This document shows positions 50,249-59,144 of a stretch of DNA of 64,000 nt, piece after piece; positions within the stretch are counted from its first letter, which is position 1, and each line of letters begins with the position of its first letter. The stretch covers positions 62,001 to 126,000 of the IMG/VR virus record IMGVR_UViG_3300021479_000006. One strand, 5' to 3'. The DNA is from a virus. The notes beneath the pieces are model-generated. The model did not search any database, had not been told where the DNA came from, and saw nothing but the letters and a program-made list of their open reading frames with translations. Both the position numbers and the translations under genes were made by a program.

Positions 50249-51992
50249 TAGTTATTTCCTCACTTTCAATTTTTTTAGGTATTAATTGATTCTTCCTCTT
50301 TTCAGTTATCATTGTAGTCACATTCTTTTCGAAACTTATAATCCGATCAAACCAAGGTTCGCCTATTTGTGCATGATGCACCAGAAATACAATTGTCTTA
50401 TATTCAGTAGCGAAATTTCTGAATAGTTTCAATATATCTTCAATACTCTTCAGATCAATTGAGGCAAATACTTCATCAAGAAAAAGAATATTGATTCTTC
50501 TTTTTGATCTGATAACTTTTAGATAAGCTAGCATTATTGATAAATTAACTTTCCTGGCCTCACCATTACTTAATAGTTCTGGATCAATGTCTTCACCCAT
50601 AAAAGTAATAACAGCATCAAATTTATCATCTAGAGAAATAGCATAAGGAAATTTGATTAAGTCAAGATTTTCTTTGACATATGTATTGATAATTTTTACC
50701 AGATTTCCTACAATTATTTTTTTAATACCATTCTCACCAAATACTTTATCTAGCTGTTTATAAATATTTTTTTTCTTCTCGTGTACAATACTGAGATCTT
50801 CAACGGTTTCTTTTCTTTGATGAACACTATCAATAAGTTTTAAAAACTCTTGGACACCGTTGACATCTTTTTGATCTACATTAGTTTCTTCTATTTTTAA
50901 AATATCTAATTTTATTTTAAGATCAGATAAATAGAATTTTATAGAATTGTAACTTTCAGTAGTATTTTTATTTCTGCTATTAAGTTCTTTTTCTATTTCA
51001 GAATATTGTGTCATTGTCTGCTTAATTGTGTCACGGATATCAATCAACGTTTGACGTTTATCTTCGATTTCTTTTCTGTAGGCTTGATTTGTTTCTGTTG
51101 TTAAATCAGACTTACAAGTGGGGCATTTACCAAGATTGTAAAGTTTTATTTGCTCATCAATAGTCTTAATTTCAAAATTAACATTTTGAAGTTGTTCAGC
51201 CTCTTGATCATACATAGTATCAAGTTCAACTTTTTTATTGGTAAGTTTTTGTACCTTAGATTCTAATTTTAGAAATTCCTCCTTTTTAGTAAGCATAAGT
51301 TTTTTGATCTCTTTGATCTCTTGACCTATGTTGGTTTTTACCTTTTCTTTTAAGGATTCAATGCTATTTTGTAAACCATTAATCTCCCTGTCATAATTAG
51401 ACATTTCTTTTTGATACCCTTCAATAATTAGTTGATTCTGACTTGTAAGTCCTGTTAGTATTTTCTTTAGTTCATTTATAATAGAGAGGTTGAATAAACG
51501 ATCAAGCAGAAGTTTTTTATCTTCGCTGTTAAGTGACATGAAATTTTTAAAGTCATTTATACTCATAGATATGAATGACAGAAAGGATTTATAATCTAAT
51601 CCTACATACTCTTCGATTTTATCATCAATATTTCCTTTACCTATACGATCATAGGGTTTATGATCTACCCAAAGATTTAATTTATCTGGTTTAACATCAC
51701 GTTCAACTCTTACATGAGTTCTTTTGGAATCACTACCAAGAAATTCGATACCAACATGAAGATTTTTATTAAATCTATTTGCTAATTTATCTTTAGCAAT
51801 TGTTCCATCACCAGACTTCTTTTTTACTTTACCATATAAAGCAAATTCGATAGACTCTTTAAAAGAAGATTTTCCAGAACCATTTTCTCCTGTAAGTAAA
51901 ACTAATTCACCAACCTCTGGATCAAATTCGAGAGTCTGAAGATTATTACCAAAACTTTTAACATTTCTTATTCCAATTTTTGTAAATAGCAT
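50235..51992 (-). CDS. 46: Recombination endonuclease ATPase subunit, T4 gp46 / SbcC-Rad50 family
   Basis: 585 aa (T4 gp46 is 560). Walker A GENGSGKS at residues 35-42, long coiled coils flanking the zinc hook CPTC (in LGKCPTCKSDL), the ABC signature LLSNGEARKVNLSIML and Walker B INILFLDEVFASID. With gp47 it processes DNA ends for recombination-dependent replication and degrades host DNA. The gp47 nuclease gene is not recognised in this window. It follows the 51996 gene by 3 bp. Confidence 0.93.
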   Translation of the reverse strand: MLFTKIGIRNVKSFGNNLQTLEFDPEVGELVLLTGENGSGKSSFKESIEFALYGKVKKKSGDGTIAKDKLANRFNKNLHVGIEFLGSDSKRTHVRVERDVKPDKLNLWVDHKPYDRIGKGNIDDKIEEYVGLDYKSFLSFISMSINDFKNFMSLNSEDKKLLLDRLFNLSIINELKKILTGLTSQNQLIIEGYQKEMSNYDREINGLQNSIESLKEKVKTNIGQEIKEIKKLMLTKKEEFLKLESKVQKLTNKKVELDTMYDQEAEQLQNVNFEIKTIDEQIKLYNLGKCPTCKSDLTTETNQAYRKEIEDKRQTLIDIRDTIKQTMTQYSEIEKELNSRNKNTTESYNSIKFYLSDLKIKLDILKIEETNVDQKDVNGVQEFLKLIDSVHQRKETVEDLSIVHEKKKNIYKQLDKVFGENGIKKIIVGNLVKIINTYVKENLDLIKFPYAISLDDKFDAVITFMGEDIDPELLSNGEARKVNLSIMLAYLKVIRSKRRINILFLDEVFASIDLKSIEDILKLFRNFATEYKTIVFLVHHAQIGEPWFDRIISFEKNVTTMITEKRKNQLIPKKIESEEITNEEE

Positions 51993-51995
51993 AGT

Positions 51996-52745
51996 TTAAA
52001 AATCAATTTTTATATCCCAATTTACAAGAGTTACAGCGTCTGTATTAAATAATATTTCAAAGTTATTTTTGAATATTAAATTGTTTTTATTATCTGTTTC
52101 TAATTCCATTAAAGAATTAATTTTAACAGTAACAGGCTTATTTTTTATAATTAATATTTTTTTATCACTATAAAACATATATGGATCTACATATAATTTA
52201 TAACTATTTATTTGACCACATAGATAGATTGATCCTGAAATTCTTGACTGTAGGATAGGTTGTGTCATATAATTTTCTACAAGAATACTTGAAGTAATAA
52301 GACCATTACTTATAATGTAATTTTCTTCCGACTTATTATCTTCTAATAATTTATCGATTACTTTTTTATTACGTTTCTTTACATATAGATATGCTGAAGA
52401 ATTTATACCAGTTAATTCATCGACAGGTTCATTACTAGGAAATTTTTCGATATTAATATCTTTAATAAGATCAGTAAAATTTATAATCTTACTAGTTTTA
52501 AACATTCCAGAAACTATTTCTTTAGATATATTTACAATAAGTGTTTCTCTTAAGGTAACTGTCATCTTTTCTATATCATGATGACTATTAAAAGGCATTG
52601 ATATAACCGTTTCCGAATTTGTGATAGGCTCATCAGTGAATTCAATATTTACAAAAGGAAAATGTTCAAGATATCCTAAAATATATTTAATATTTTTTAG
52701 CTGGTTATTTTTATTATTACTAATAAGAAATTCCTCATGATTCAT
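51996..52745 (-). CDS. Unknown protein (249 aa) upstream of gp46
   Basis: No family recognised; mixed alpha/beta with many Asn, Ile and Lys residues. It begins MNHEEFLISNNKNNQLKNIK. Its tight linkage to gp46 (3 bp) suggests expression with the recombination machinery. Confidence 0.55.
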   Translation of the reverse strand: MNHEEFLISNNKNNQLKNIKYILGYLEHFPFVNIEFTDEPITNSETVISMPFNSHHDIEKMTVTLRETLIVNISKEIVSGMFKTSKIINFTDLIKDINIEKFPSNEPVDELTGINSSAYLYVKKRNKKVIDKLLEDNKSEENYIISNGLITSSILVENYMTQPILQSRISGSIYLCGQINSYKLYVDPYMFYSDKKILIIKNKPVTVKINSLMELETDNKNNLIFKNNFEILFNTDAVTLVNWDIKIDF

Positions 52746-52755
52746 AAAACATCTT

Positions 52756-53094
52756 TTAGTTTATATCGGATTTTTCAGGTAAAGTTGCCTGACCAGATGT
52801 TGATACATTAAGATAAGGTAATAATTCATCAAATATTTCATCATGTGGAGGTAAAATAAGATCTATATCATCCATGAGTTCTTTTAAAAAAGGGAGTTCC
52901 TCTATACTTTCAATATCAAATAATTCTAAAAAATCTTCATATACCTCTAAGTATCTTATACCTTCTGGATGAAGCCAATATATGGCTTCATAACTAACAT
53001 CATCATTCATAGTAATAGCAATATGAATAGGTATACCACCATGTAGAGGTTCTAAATAATTAATAATAGATGTTTTTACTAGTATAGGTTCCAT
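52756..53094 (-). CDS. Hypothetical acidic protein (112 aa)
   Basis: No family recognised. Acidic; starts MEPILVKTSIINYLEPLHGG. First gene of the four-gene gp46 operon on the minus strand. Confidence 0.5.
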   Translation of the reverse strand: MEPILVKTSIINYLEPLHGGIPIHIAITMNDDVSYEAIYWLHPEGIRYLEVYEDFLELFDIESIEELPFLKELMDDIDLILPPHDEIFDELLPYLNVSTSGQATLPEKSDIN

Positions 53095-53156
53095 TCTTTT
53101 TATATGATATAAAGTATAAAAGTTTCGGGTATTACTTTCTTAACTATATAATTACA

Positions 53157-53322
53157 ATGATACTTACTAATAATTGGCTTGTCGATGATCCGAATGATTT
53201 TGAATGATTTTGAATATAAACAATATGCTTTGTTGGCCTTCGAACAATCATGTAATGAGGATTTTAATATTTTAAAAATATTTCCACTCTATAAATCTTA
53301 CATCTTTAAATACACTCTGTGA
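53157..53322 (+). pseudogene. Small gene broken by a 10-bp tandem duplication
   Basis: The ATG at 53157 gives MILTNNWLVDDPNDFE and a stop. The unit GAATGATTTT is duplicated at 53192-53211. Removing one copy restores a continuous frame (NDFEYKQYALLAFEQSCNED and onward) to a stop at 53320-53322, about 51 residues. Replication slippage explains it. Nothing else is seen between 53095 and 53453 apart from promoter-like AT-rich sequence. Confidence 0.55.
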
Positions 53323-53416
53323 TTTCTTAATCGTTACTATTTGCACTAAATATTATATCATTTTTTGATACTGTATATATCAAAAATATGTGTTTTACTT
53401 ACTGAAATATTTTAAC

Positions 53417-53424
53417 TATTTTTG
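53417..53424 (+). promoter_or_regulatory. Bacteroidota-type -7 element
   Basis: TATTTTTG, 29 bp before the ATG at 53454, matching TAnnTTTG. Confidence 0.45.
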
Positions 53425-53453
53425 TATATAAAATATATCATATATCATTTGAT

Positions 53454-53672
53454 ATGATTTCTATTGAACTGTTAAAACACAAAAATATAATTTTAACACA
53501 TCATAAAAATATAATTTTAACACAAAGTGTAAATCAGGCTACTGAATATTTAAATAAGAAAGAGAAAACTAACATATATCATATCGAATCTAAATACCCT
53601 TTAGAAACTTGTGTTTTACCTATTATAAAAATAAAAATTCTTAATGAAGTTAATAAATTGTTTAAATTTTAG
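53454..53672 (+). CDS. Hypothetical protein (72 aa) with an 8-residue duplication
   Basis: No family recognised. KNIILTHH is followed directly by KNIILTQS, encoded by two copies of a 20-bp repeat spaced 24 bp apart (53481-53500 and 53505-53524), an in-frame 24-bp duplication. The 3' end overlaps the convergent gene by 11 bp. Confidence 0.45.
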   Translation: MISIELLKHKNIILTHHKNIILTQSVNQATEYLNKKEKTNIYHIESKYPLETCVLPIIKIKILNEVNKLFKF

Positions 53673-54201
53673 AACAAACAACTACTAATCTGTCTGAATT
53701 ATTAAGTAAATGTTCTTCAATTAATGTATTATAATCACCCCGGATACGTTTCTTTTTAAGACCACTGATGGCTTTATTTTTATATTCGTATTCTGTATAA
53801 GAACAAGAAGCTGTAAAAATACCAGTAGTGGTATTATCATAATATTCAGTATTTACAATAAAAGATTCAGGAACTGTATATTTTGGACTAAATTTACATT
53901 CTATTTTCTCTTTATATTCTCTGGCCTTCACAGTAAATATAGGTGATATATTAGAAAAATATGTTCTACAGGCTGATGAAATTGGTTTAAACCCTAATAT
54001 TTTTTCTATATCAGACTTCTTTTTCTTATTAAAGAACCACTGGACATAGGCTTTTAAAAAAGGAGTATATGTGTTCTTAAATAGAGTAGAATTTTCAATC
54101 TGATATTCAAATTCATATAGATCATCTTGATTTATTACCTCATCATAAGCTTCTTCTAAATCTTTATACTCAGGTAAAATAACAGCTATTGATTTGATCA
54201 T
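53662..54201 (-). CDS. Hypothetical protein (179 aa)
   Basis: No family recognised. It starts MIKSIAVILPEYKDLEEAYD; the C-terminal part is beta-rich. Its start overlaps the RNase HII stop by 4 bp, so translation is coupled. Last gene of the minus-strand operon that begins near 56397. Confidence 0.55.
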   Translation of the reverse strand: MIKSIAVILPEYKDLEEAYDEVINQDDLYEFEYQIENSTLFKNTYTPFLKAYVQWFFNKKKKSDIEKILGFKPISSACRTYFSNISPIFTVKAREYKEKIECKFSPKYTVPESFIVNTEYYDNTTTGIFTASCSYTEYEYKNKAISGLKKKRIRGDYNTLIEEHLLNNSDRLVVVCSKI

Positions 54202-54788
54202 ATTAAATTATTAATATCGAAAGAGACTCTATGATATGGTGATAAACCATGTTCATCAATTGCCATTTTATGTTCTTTAGTTAAATAACCAGAGTTTTTA
54301 TCCCAGCCATATTGAGGATATTGCTCCGATAAAACTCTCATATAATTATCTCTATATGTTTTTGCTATTAAAGAGGCAGCTGCAATTGAATAATATTTAT
54401 CATTTCCACCAACTATACATTGATATGGAAAACCTAAAAAAGATTTAAATTGATTACCATTTATTAAAAGGAAATTAGGCTTTATAGATAAAGAATTCAC
54501 AGCATCATTCATTGCCTGTATTGTAGATTCTGAAATATCTATTTGATCTATGATTTTATTATCAGCGATACCTACAGAAAAAGATATTGCTTCACGACGT
54601 ATAATGTCAACGAGTTGATATTTTGCTTTTTCGGTTAATTTATTAGAATCTTTTAATTTAGAATTTCTAAAATTCTTTGGAAAAATTACAGTAGCAGCAA
54701 TTACTGGTCCTGCTATACAATCTCTACCAGCCTCATCTACACCAGCAATAAGCTGATGTGTAATATATTCGAAATATTCGTTCTGCAT
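54198..54788 (-). CDS. rnhB: RNase HII-like protein with altered active site
   Basis: 196 aa, of the Bacteroidetes type. It keeps AGVDEAGRDCIAGPVIAATV (Asp18, Glu19), LKDSNKLTEK, YYSIAAASLIAKTYRDNYM and the C-terminal HGLSPYHRVSF. RNase HII cleaves 5' of ribonucleotides in DNA. The third and fourth catalytic Asp, normally in IDGN and KGDGKY, are Asn here (INGN, Asn110; GGNDKY, Asn129), confirmed in the codons (aat). The enzyme may be inactive or use the shifted Asp130. Also DSK is DSN. It is in an operon of tightly packed unknown genes. Confidence 0.85.
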   Translation of the reverse strand: MQNEYFEYITHQLIAGVDEAGRDCIAGPVIAATVIFPKNFRNSKLKDSNKLTEKAKYQLVDIIRREAISFSVGIADNKIIDQIDISESTIQAMNDAVNSLSIKPNFLLINGNQFKSFLGFPYQCIVGGNDKYYSIAAASLIAKTYRDNYMRVLSEQYPQYGWDKNSGYLTKEHKMAIDEHGLSPYHRVSFDINNLI

Positions 54789-55205
54789 TTATTTTGAATT
54801 GAATTTTTCCTTTAACTTAGACAATTTATCTTCATAGGATTCTACTGGTTTCATGGGTAAAGAAATGTGTTTCTCTCGCCTAGTATGATCCTCATTGTTT
54901 AATATAATGAAGGTTATTAGTTCACCTAACGCATAAGGCTCAAAACATCTCTCTGATGCATATCTCATCTCTGTTTTATATTCACCTTCAACAGAATCAT
55001 AATCTCGTATAGCTTTTTCTGAACCAAGCTCAGGATAATTTTCATAACTTATTTCAAAGTCTTCAAACTTACCATAACTACAATCATCATGTGGACCAGA
55101 AAAAAGACAAATACTAGATTTCTCCATAGTATCACATTTACAAGACCTAGTATTTACTCTTACGATATATTTATCGTTTAATTTTACAACTACACCTTTA
55201 ATCAT
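54789..55205 (-). CDS. Hypothetical Cys-containing protein (138 aa)
   Basis: No family recognised. The N-terminal half has a Cys cluster (NTRSCKCDTMEKSSIC and later DDCSYGK) that may bind metal; the C-terminus is charged and helical. It abuts the RNase HII gene with no gap. Confidence 0.5.
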   Translation of the reverse strand: MIKGVVVKLNDKYIVRVNTRSCKCDTMEKSSICLFSGPHDDCSYGKFEDFEISYENYPELGSEKAIRDYDSVEGEYKTEMRYASERCFEPYALGELITFIILNNEDHTRREKHISLPMKPVESYEDKLSKLKEKFNSK

Positions 55206-55207
55206 AC

Positions 55208-55480
55208 TTAAAATTTATTAGCGTCAATAGTTTTTGAACATATACCGAAAACCAAATACGGTTTTATAAAAATTAGCAAATCTCTTATGAGTTCATTTTC
55301 TGAAGGTGCTTGCGAATTATAAATGAAAGCCTTTTCATCTGATATTCTGTTATCACCTTTAAAAGATAATGTTCGCATTAGTTTACCATTTTCTATAGGT
55401 CTAAAATTATCATTAAAAATTAAGCCTGCACTATTTGCCACAGCTATCTGTATAATTTCTTTAATCTCGTTATTTCCCAT
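55208..55480 (-). CDS. Hypothetical protein (90 aa)
   Basis: No family recognised; starts MGNNEIKEIIQIAVANSAGL. In the RNase HII operon, with 2-bp gaps on both sides. Confidence 0.5.
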   Translation of the reverse strand: MGNNEIKEIIQIAVANSAGLIFNDNFRPIENGKLMRTLSFKGDNRISDEKAFIYNSQAPSENELIRDLLIFIKPYLVFGICSKTIDANKF

Positions 55481-55482
55481 TA

Positions 55483-56397
55483 TTATAAATCATTTTCGTT
55501 TTCAACTGTTTCTTTAATTTCAAAATCAACTAACTCGTCACCGAGCAACTCAGCAATCTTTTCCCAAGTAAGATCACATACTTCATCTATCCAATCACCT
55601 ATAAAATAAAGCTTTCTACTACCTCTGATAACACCAAAAAGAATTGGATCTTTTTTCTTTTCTATTTCCTTCTTGGTTAAGTGATTATTTTCATTCTTTG
55701 GGTCAAAATGTAGAATAACATAATTATCAAAAACATTTAGTTCGTCAGCAAGTAATTTTTGTTCTAAAACATCATCTGGTATAACTCTTGTAAAATTCTT
55801 TATCCAGTCTAAACGAAGCCCTCTTTCACATTTTTTAGAAAATAATATTATTTTTTCTTCTGTGATGAATTTTTTAAATTCTGATTTAAGTAAAGCTGTT
55901 TCAAGATAGTACAATTTAATATGATCTTTAACTTTTTCTTCAAGAGCTTTTTGACCAAGAGTTTGAGCTTTTATAAGAAGTTTTTTGTAACCATCTAATC
56001 TTGTGTTTACTATTCGAAGTTCTTCAATATTTTTCGCTAAATCATTGAATACTTTTTGAACAGGTACAGACATAATTTTTATTTTACTTCTTGTAAAAAA
56101 ATATTTTATCTGTATAAAAAGTTTATTTATAAATTTTGGTTTCTTTCTAAGAGAACTATTACTAGCAAAACCAGACATGACTGAACCCATATCACCAGAA
56201 AAGAACACACCAGGTTTTGTATCAGACATAGGCATATTTGGTACAGAACCTTCTTCTTCACTATCAAAATCCAAAAAGGTTACTTGATCTTTGTCATTAA
56301 CTGTTCCTTTATGTTTGGATAGATTAAAATCGGTCTCAAAATTTTCAAATATATCTAATTTAGTATTAGTTCTAAAATACAGATGGTCATTCATCAT
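55483..56397 (-). CDS. Unknown protein (304 aa), first gene of the RNase HII operon
   Basis: No named family. Residues about 1-75 are acidic and flexible; about 80-100 a basic/hydrophobic segment (KKPKFINKLFIQIKYFFTR); about 110-190 a coiled-coil region; the last third contains DPILFGVIRGSRKLYFIGDW followed by IDEVCDLTWEKI, a block seen in uncharacterised phage proteins. Two ATG codons in tandem begin it. Confidence 0.6.
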   Translation of the reverse strand: MMNDHLYFRTNTKLDIFENFETDFNLSKHKGTVNDKDQVTFLDFDSEEEGSVPNMPMSDTKPGVFFSGDMGSVMSGFASNSSLRKKPKFINKLFIQIKYFFTRSKIKIMSVPVQKVFNDLAKNIEELRIVNTRLDGYKKLLIKAQTLGQKALEEKVKDHIKLYYLETALLKSEFKKFITEEKIILFSKKCERGLRLDWIKNFTRVIPDDVLEQKLLADELNVFDNYVILHFDPKNENNHLTKKEIEKKKDPILFGVIRGSRKLYFIGDWIDEVCDLTWEKIAELLGDELVDFEIKETVENENDL

Positions 56398-56465
56398 GCT
56401 ATAAATAATTATTCTAAAGTTTTAACAAAAATACACTTTATTATGTAATAATCAAATAAAAAAAT

Positions 56466-56488
56466 AAAAAAAGGCCCTAAGGCCTTTA
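56466..56488 (-). terminator. Terminator after the 95-aa gene
   Basis: AAAGGCC / GGCCTTT stem with a CTAA loop; on the minus strand it is followed by a run of T. Confidence 0.75.
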
Positions 56489-56491
56489 TAA

Positions 56492-56779
56492 TTAAAATAT
56501 TAATTCATCCGGATTTTCAATAGTCAATCGAAGTTTTTGTTTCTCTCCTGATTCAAGTAATCTAACCATATTGATTACCAATTTTTTATCAATTTTACTT
56601 GGATCAGGTTCTGTCCACGTTAATTGACCCAACTGTGAGCATTGTTGAAGTAATTGCTGAGCGAAAGCTTTAAAATCGATAGGTTGTACTTTTGGTACTT
56701 CCTGTGTGTTTTGACCATCATTCACAATAGTTGCTTCTGTTAAAATGTTATCTGTTGCATTAGAATTTGTAATTTCCAT
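56492..56779 (-). CDS. Hypothetical protein (95 aa)
   Basis: No family recognised. It starts MEITNSNATDNILTEATIVN with a flexible N-terminus, then a helical, Gln-rich part (FAQQLLQQCSQLGQLTW). Single-gene unit ended by its own terminator. The 219-bp divergent gap to 56999 holds promoter-like AT-rich sequence only. Confidence 0.5.
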   Translation of the reverse strand: MEITNSNATDNILTEATIVNDGQNTQEVPKVQPIDFKAFAQQLLQQCSQLGQLTWTEPDPSKIDKKLVINMVRLLESGEKQKLRLTIENPDELIF

Positions 56780-56998
56780 AAATCAATTATTTTTACATTA
56801 TGTATAAGTAGTTTTGATGAAAGTTTTTAAAAAGATGAAATATTTTAATTATAGAAGAAAAAACAATAGGAGGAAACTTTTTCATATAAATAAAATATAA
56901 ATGTAGTCCAGCATTTATCTGTTTCGAGCATAAAGCTTTGAAGATATCAAAAAGGTATCAAAGAAATAGGTAAAATATAAACAAAACAAGCGACGATT

Positions 56999-57967
56999 AT
57001 GACACACAAACAAACCCAAGGGAATAGTATGCCAGAGGCTTACATTACCCGCACGCAAACCCAATCAAGAGGCCGTTACAAAATTTTTGAAGAGTCAACG
57101 AGTCTTAAATCTGAAGCTACCACACCTATTAAAAAAATAGAAAATGGTAAAGTTTACATTCAATCCGGTGAAAATTTTGAGATTGAACTGTATAATCCAA
57201 CACAAAAGTTAGTATTAGCTAAACTTTCCTTTAACGGAAAGGATGAAGACTCACCAGGTTTAGTATTAAAACCAGGACAGAGAATTTATTTAGATCGATA
57301 TCTGACTGAAGCAGTAAAATTCAAATTCGATACTTATGAAATCGATAATTCCGGCGAAAGCTTAGATGCTACAGCTAAAAATGGTTTACTAAAAGTTTCT
57401 TTTTATGAGGAATCTGTAAACAACCCAATAACTACTAGTAATAGTGGTCATACAACTATTATACATAATTATCCTTATTATCGACCAATAAATCCTTATA
57501 ATTGGCCATATAGAAAACCTTGGTATAATGAATGGTATATTAATGATAACAATAATTTCTATGGGAATATCACAAATGGGTTTTCATCAAATACAGCAAA
57601 CTTTAATTTAAATTCTAATAACCTTAACACCAATGATTGTTCTTATTATACTAGTAGTGAAAGTAATCTTTCTGATAGCTTAAAAGAAAATGTTGAATTC
57701 TCTGATGAATTTTATGAAACTTTAGCTTCTTTATCAGATAAATTGGAAACTGGTAGAATTGAAAAAGGTGCTGTATCAGAACAAAAATTTGTAGATGTTA
57801 ATTACAATTTTAATTCATATACTTGTAATGAAGTTGTTATCACTATGCTTCCTGTTAGCAGAAAACCTTTAGAAGCAAAAGATCTTAATGTGTTTTGCAC
57901 AGGTTGTGGAACAAAAGCAAAAAAGAATCATATCTTCTGTTCCAAATGTGGTACTAAACTAGAGTAG
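56999..57967 (+). CDS. Probable virion-associated protein with C-terminal zinc ribbon
   Basis: 322 aa. The N-terminal 40 residues are basic and flexible (RGRYKIFEESTSLKSE). Residues about 50-120 form a beta-sandwich-like part (VYIQSGENFEIELYNPTQ, LVLKPGQRIYLDRYL). A Tyr/Asn/Pro-rich linker follows, then an acidic helix, and the end carries a zinc ribbon (CTGCGTKAKKNHIFCSKCG). No family is named. A TATAAATA-containing upstream region (56886-56903) suggests late expression. RYKIFEES is weakly like the leader motif. Confidence 0.55.
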   Translation: MTHKQTQGNSMPEAYITRTQTQSRGRYKIFEESTSLKSEATTPIKKIENGKVYIQSGENFEIELYNPTQKLVLAKLSFNGKDEDSPGLVLKPGQRIYLDRYLTEAVKFKFDTYEIDNSGESLDATAKNGLLKVSFYEESVNNPITTSNSGHTTIIHNYPYYRPINPYNWPYRKPWYNEWYINDNNNFYGNITNGFSSNTANFNLNSNNLNTNDCSYYTSSESNLSDSLKENVEFSDEFYETLASLSDKLETGRIEKGAVSEQKFVDVNYNFNSYTCNEVVITMLPVSRKPLEAKDLNVFCTGCGTKAKKNHIFCSKCGTKLE

Positions 57968-57983
57968 TTTCGTTAAAGAAAAA

Positions 57984-58023
57984 ATAAGAAAGCCGGTGTT
58001 TGGACTACTACCGGCTTTCTTAT
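57984..58023. terminator. Convergent terminator
   Basis: A 14-bp stem (ATAAGAAAGCCGGT / ACCGGCTTTCTTAT); a T run follows on the minus strand, so it mainly ends the minus-strand transcripts. Confidence 0.8.
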
Positions 58024-58091
58024 TATATAGTAATGACTTTATCTAATCCTTCGCTAGAATTATTTCTTCTTATCTGTTCAATCAACTTCAT
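58023..58091 (-). CDS. Possible 22-aa peptide
   Basis: MKLIEQIRRNNSSEGLDKVI and two more residues. It overlaps the 40-aa ORF by 4 bp (ATGA), so it may be coupled to it or be its frameshifted C-terminus. Confidence 0.3.
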   Translation of the reverse strand: MKLIEQIRRNNSSEGLDKVITI

Positions 58092-58210
58092 CTGTTCTTT
58101 GCTTGTTCTAATACAGCCTTTACTTCTGGGTCATTAAAATCAAGTTTTCCAACATTTAATTTAGTATTTGGGTCTTTTAAAATATCAGAAAGGCTAAGTC
58201 TGGTTTTCAT
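58088..58210 (-). CDS. Small protein (40 aa)
   Basis: MKTRLSLSDILKDPNTKLNV, then a short charged helix. It begins 1 bp after the stop of the 91-aa gene (58212-58487). Function unknown. Confidence 0.4.
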   Translation of the reverse strand: MKTRLSLSDILKDPNTKLNVGKLDFNDPEVKAVLEQAKNR

Positions 58211-58211
58211 A

Positions 58212-58487
58212 TTAGTTGGTCCCACTTTTACAAACTGATTCAATTTTTTTAACCAGCATCATATATTCTTTAGGTGTTTCAAAGTGATAAGATTCCTTAT
58301 TTTCGATCAGAGTGATTGTTTTATTTTCCAAATCAATTTTTATTATTGATTCGTTATCATGAAGTACCAAAGGATCATGTTTAAATTCATATCGCAAAAG
58401 CTCTTCACATAAAGCTTTCAACACAAACTTGTTGTGTGATTTTATTATGATTTTATTAGATATTTCGTTTCTTGATAATTTAGGCAT
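58212..58487 (-). CDS. Hypothetical protein (91 aa)
   Basis: No family recognised; starts MPKLSRNEISNKIIIKSHNK and contains alternating strands (IIKIDLENKTITLIENKESY). It heads a small minus-strand operon. Confidence 0.5.
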   Translation of the reverse strand: MPKLSRNEISNKIIIKSHNKFVLKALCEELLRYEFKHDPLVLHDNESIIKIDLENKTITLIENKESYHFETPKEYMMLVKKIESVCKSGTN

Positions 58488-58628
58488 AATTTGTTTTATT
58501 GTATTTTGTTGGTAAATATATGTATATAATAAACAAATAACAAAAATATAATATAAAATTTGGTTTACTCTCTAAACCATTATTTTGGATTTCAATATAT
58601 ACATTGTAGAAAATATACTGAAAGAATT

Positions 58629-59144
58629 ATGAAGTATCGTTCATTAATATACGAAAAAAACCGCTACTATCAAACCCACCAAATAAATGAAATTCTTTCA
58701 TCTAATGGGTACTCCTGGCTAATAAATGCTGAATTTGAGAATGCTTTGATTGAAATCAAGGATGATACAATTGTATGGCATGGTGGAACTTGGTTTTACG
58801 GAACCTGGGAATATGGAGTATTTATGGACGGTTTATGGAAGGCTGGCATATGGAAAGGTGGGGTCTTTAAAAATGGATTGTGGGAATCCGGTACCTGGGA
58901 GTCTGGTGTCTTCCTTAATGGTACGATATTGAAAATAGATTGGAAGGGTGGAGAATTTAGAGGTGGTACCAAAGGTAAAGATGTTAAAATAAATGAGTCA
59001 TTCGCTGACAGAGAACAAAAAACGAATCATTATGAAACCAAAGAGAAATTTAGTTCAAGTAGCAGAACAGCAATATACACTGTATCGAGATTCTCAGATC
59101 ATAATCAGCCGAATAGACGAACAAACAAAAATAGCAGTAAATAA
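58629..59144 (+). CDS. WG pentad-repeat protein
   Basis: About 171 aa from the ATG at 58629 (an in-frame TTG lies at 58560). Residues about 40-105 are at least nine consecutive five-residue units of the form G-x-W/F-x-x (GTWFY, GTWEY, GVFMD, GLWKA, GIWKG, GVFKN, GLWES). They predict a regular beta-solenoid or MORN-like surface. The C-terminal 50 residues are low-complexity and overlap the next gene by 113 bp in another frame, so this end may be a frameshift product. Function unknown; binding of a host surface or nucleic acid is possible. Confidence 0.6.
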   Translation: MKYRSLIYEKNRYYQTHQINEILSSNGYSWLINAEFENALIEIKDDTIVWHGGTWFYGTWEYGVFMDGLWKAGIWKGGVFKNGLWESGTWESGVFLNGTILKIDWKGGEFRGGTKGKDVKINESFADREQKTNHYETKEKFSSSSRTAIYTVSRFSDHNQPNRRTNKNSSK

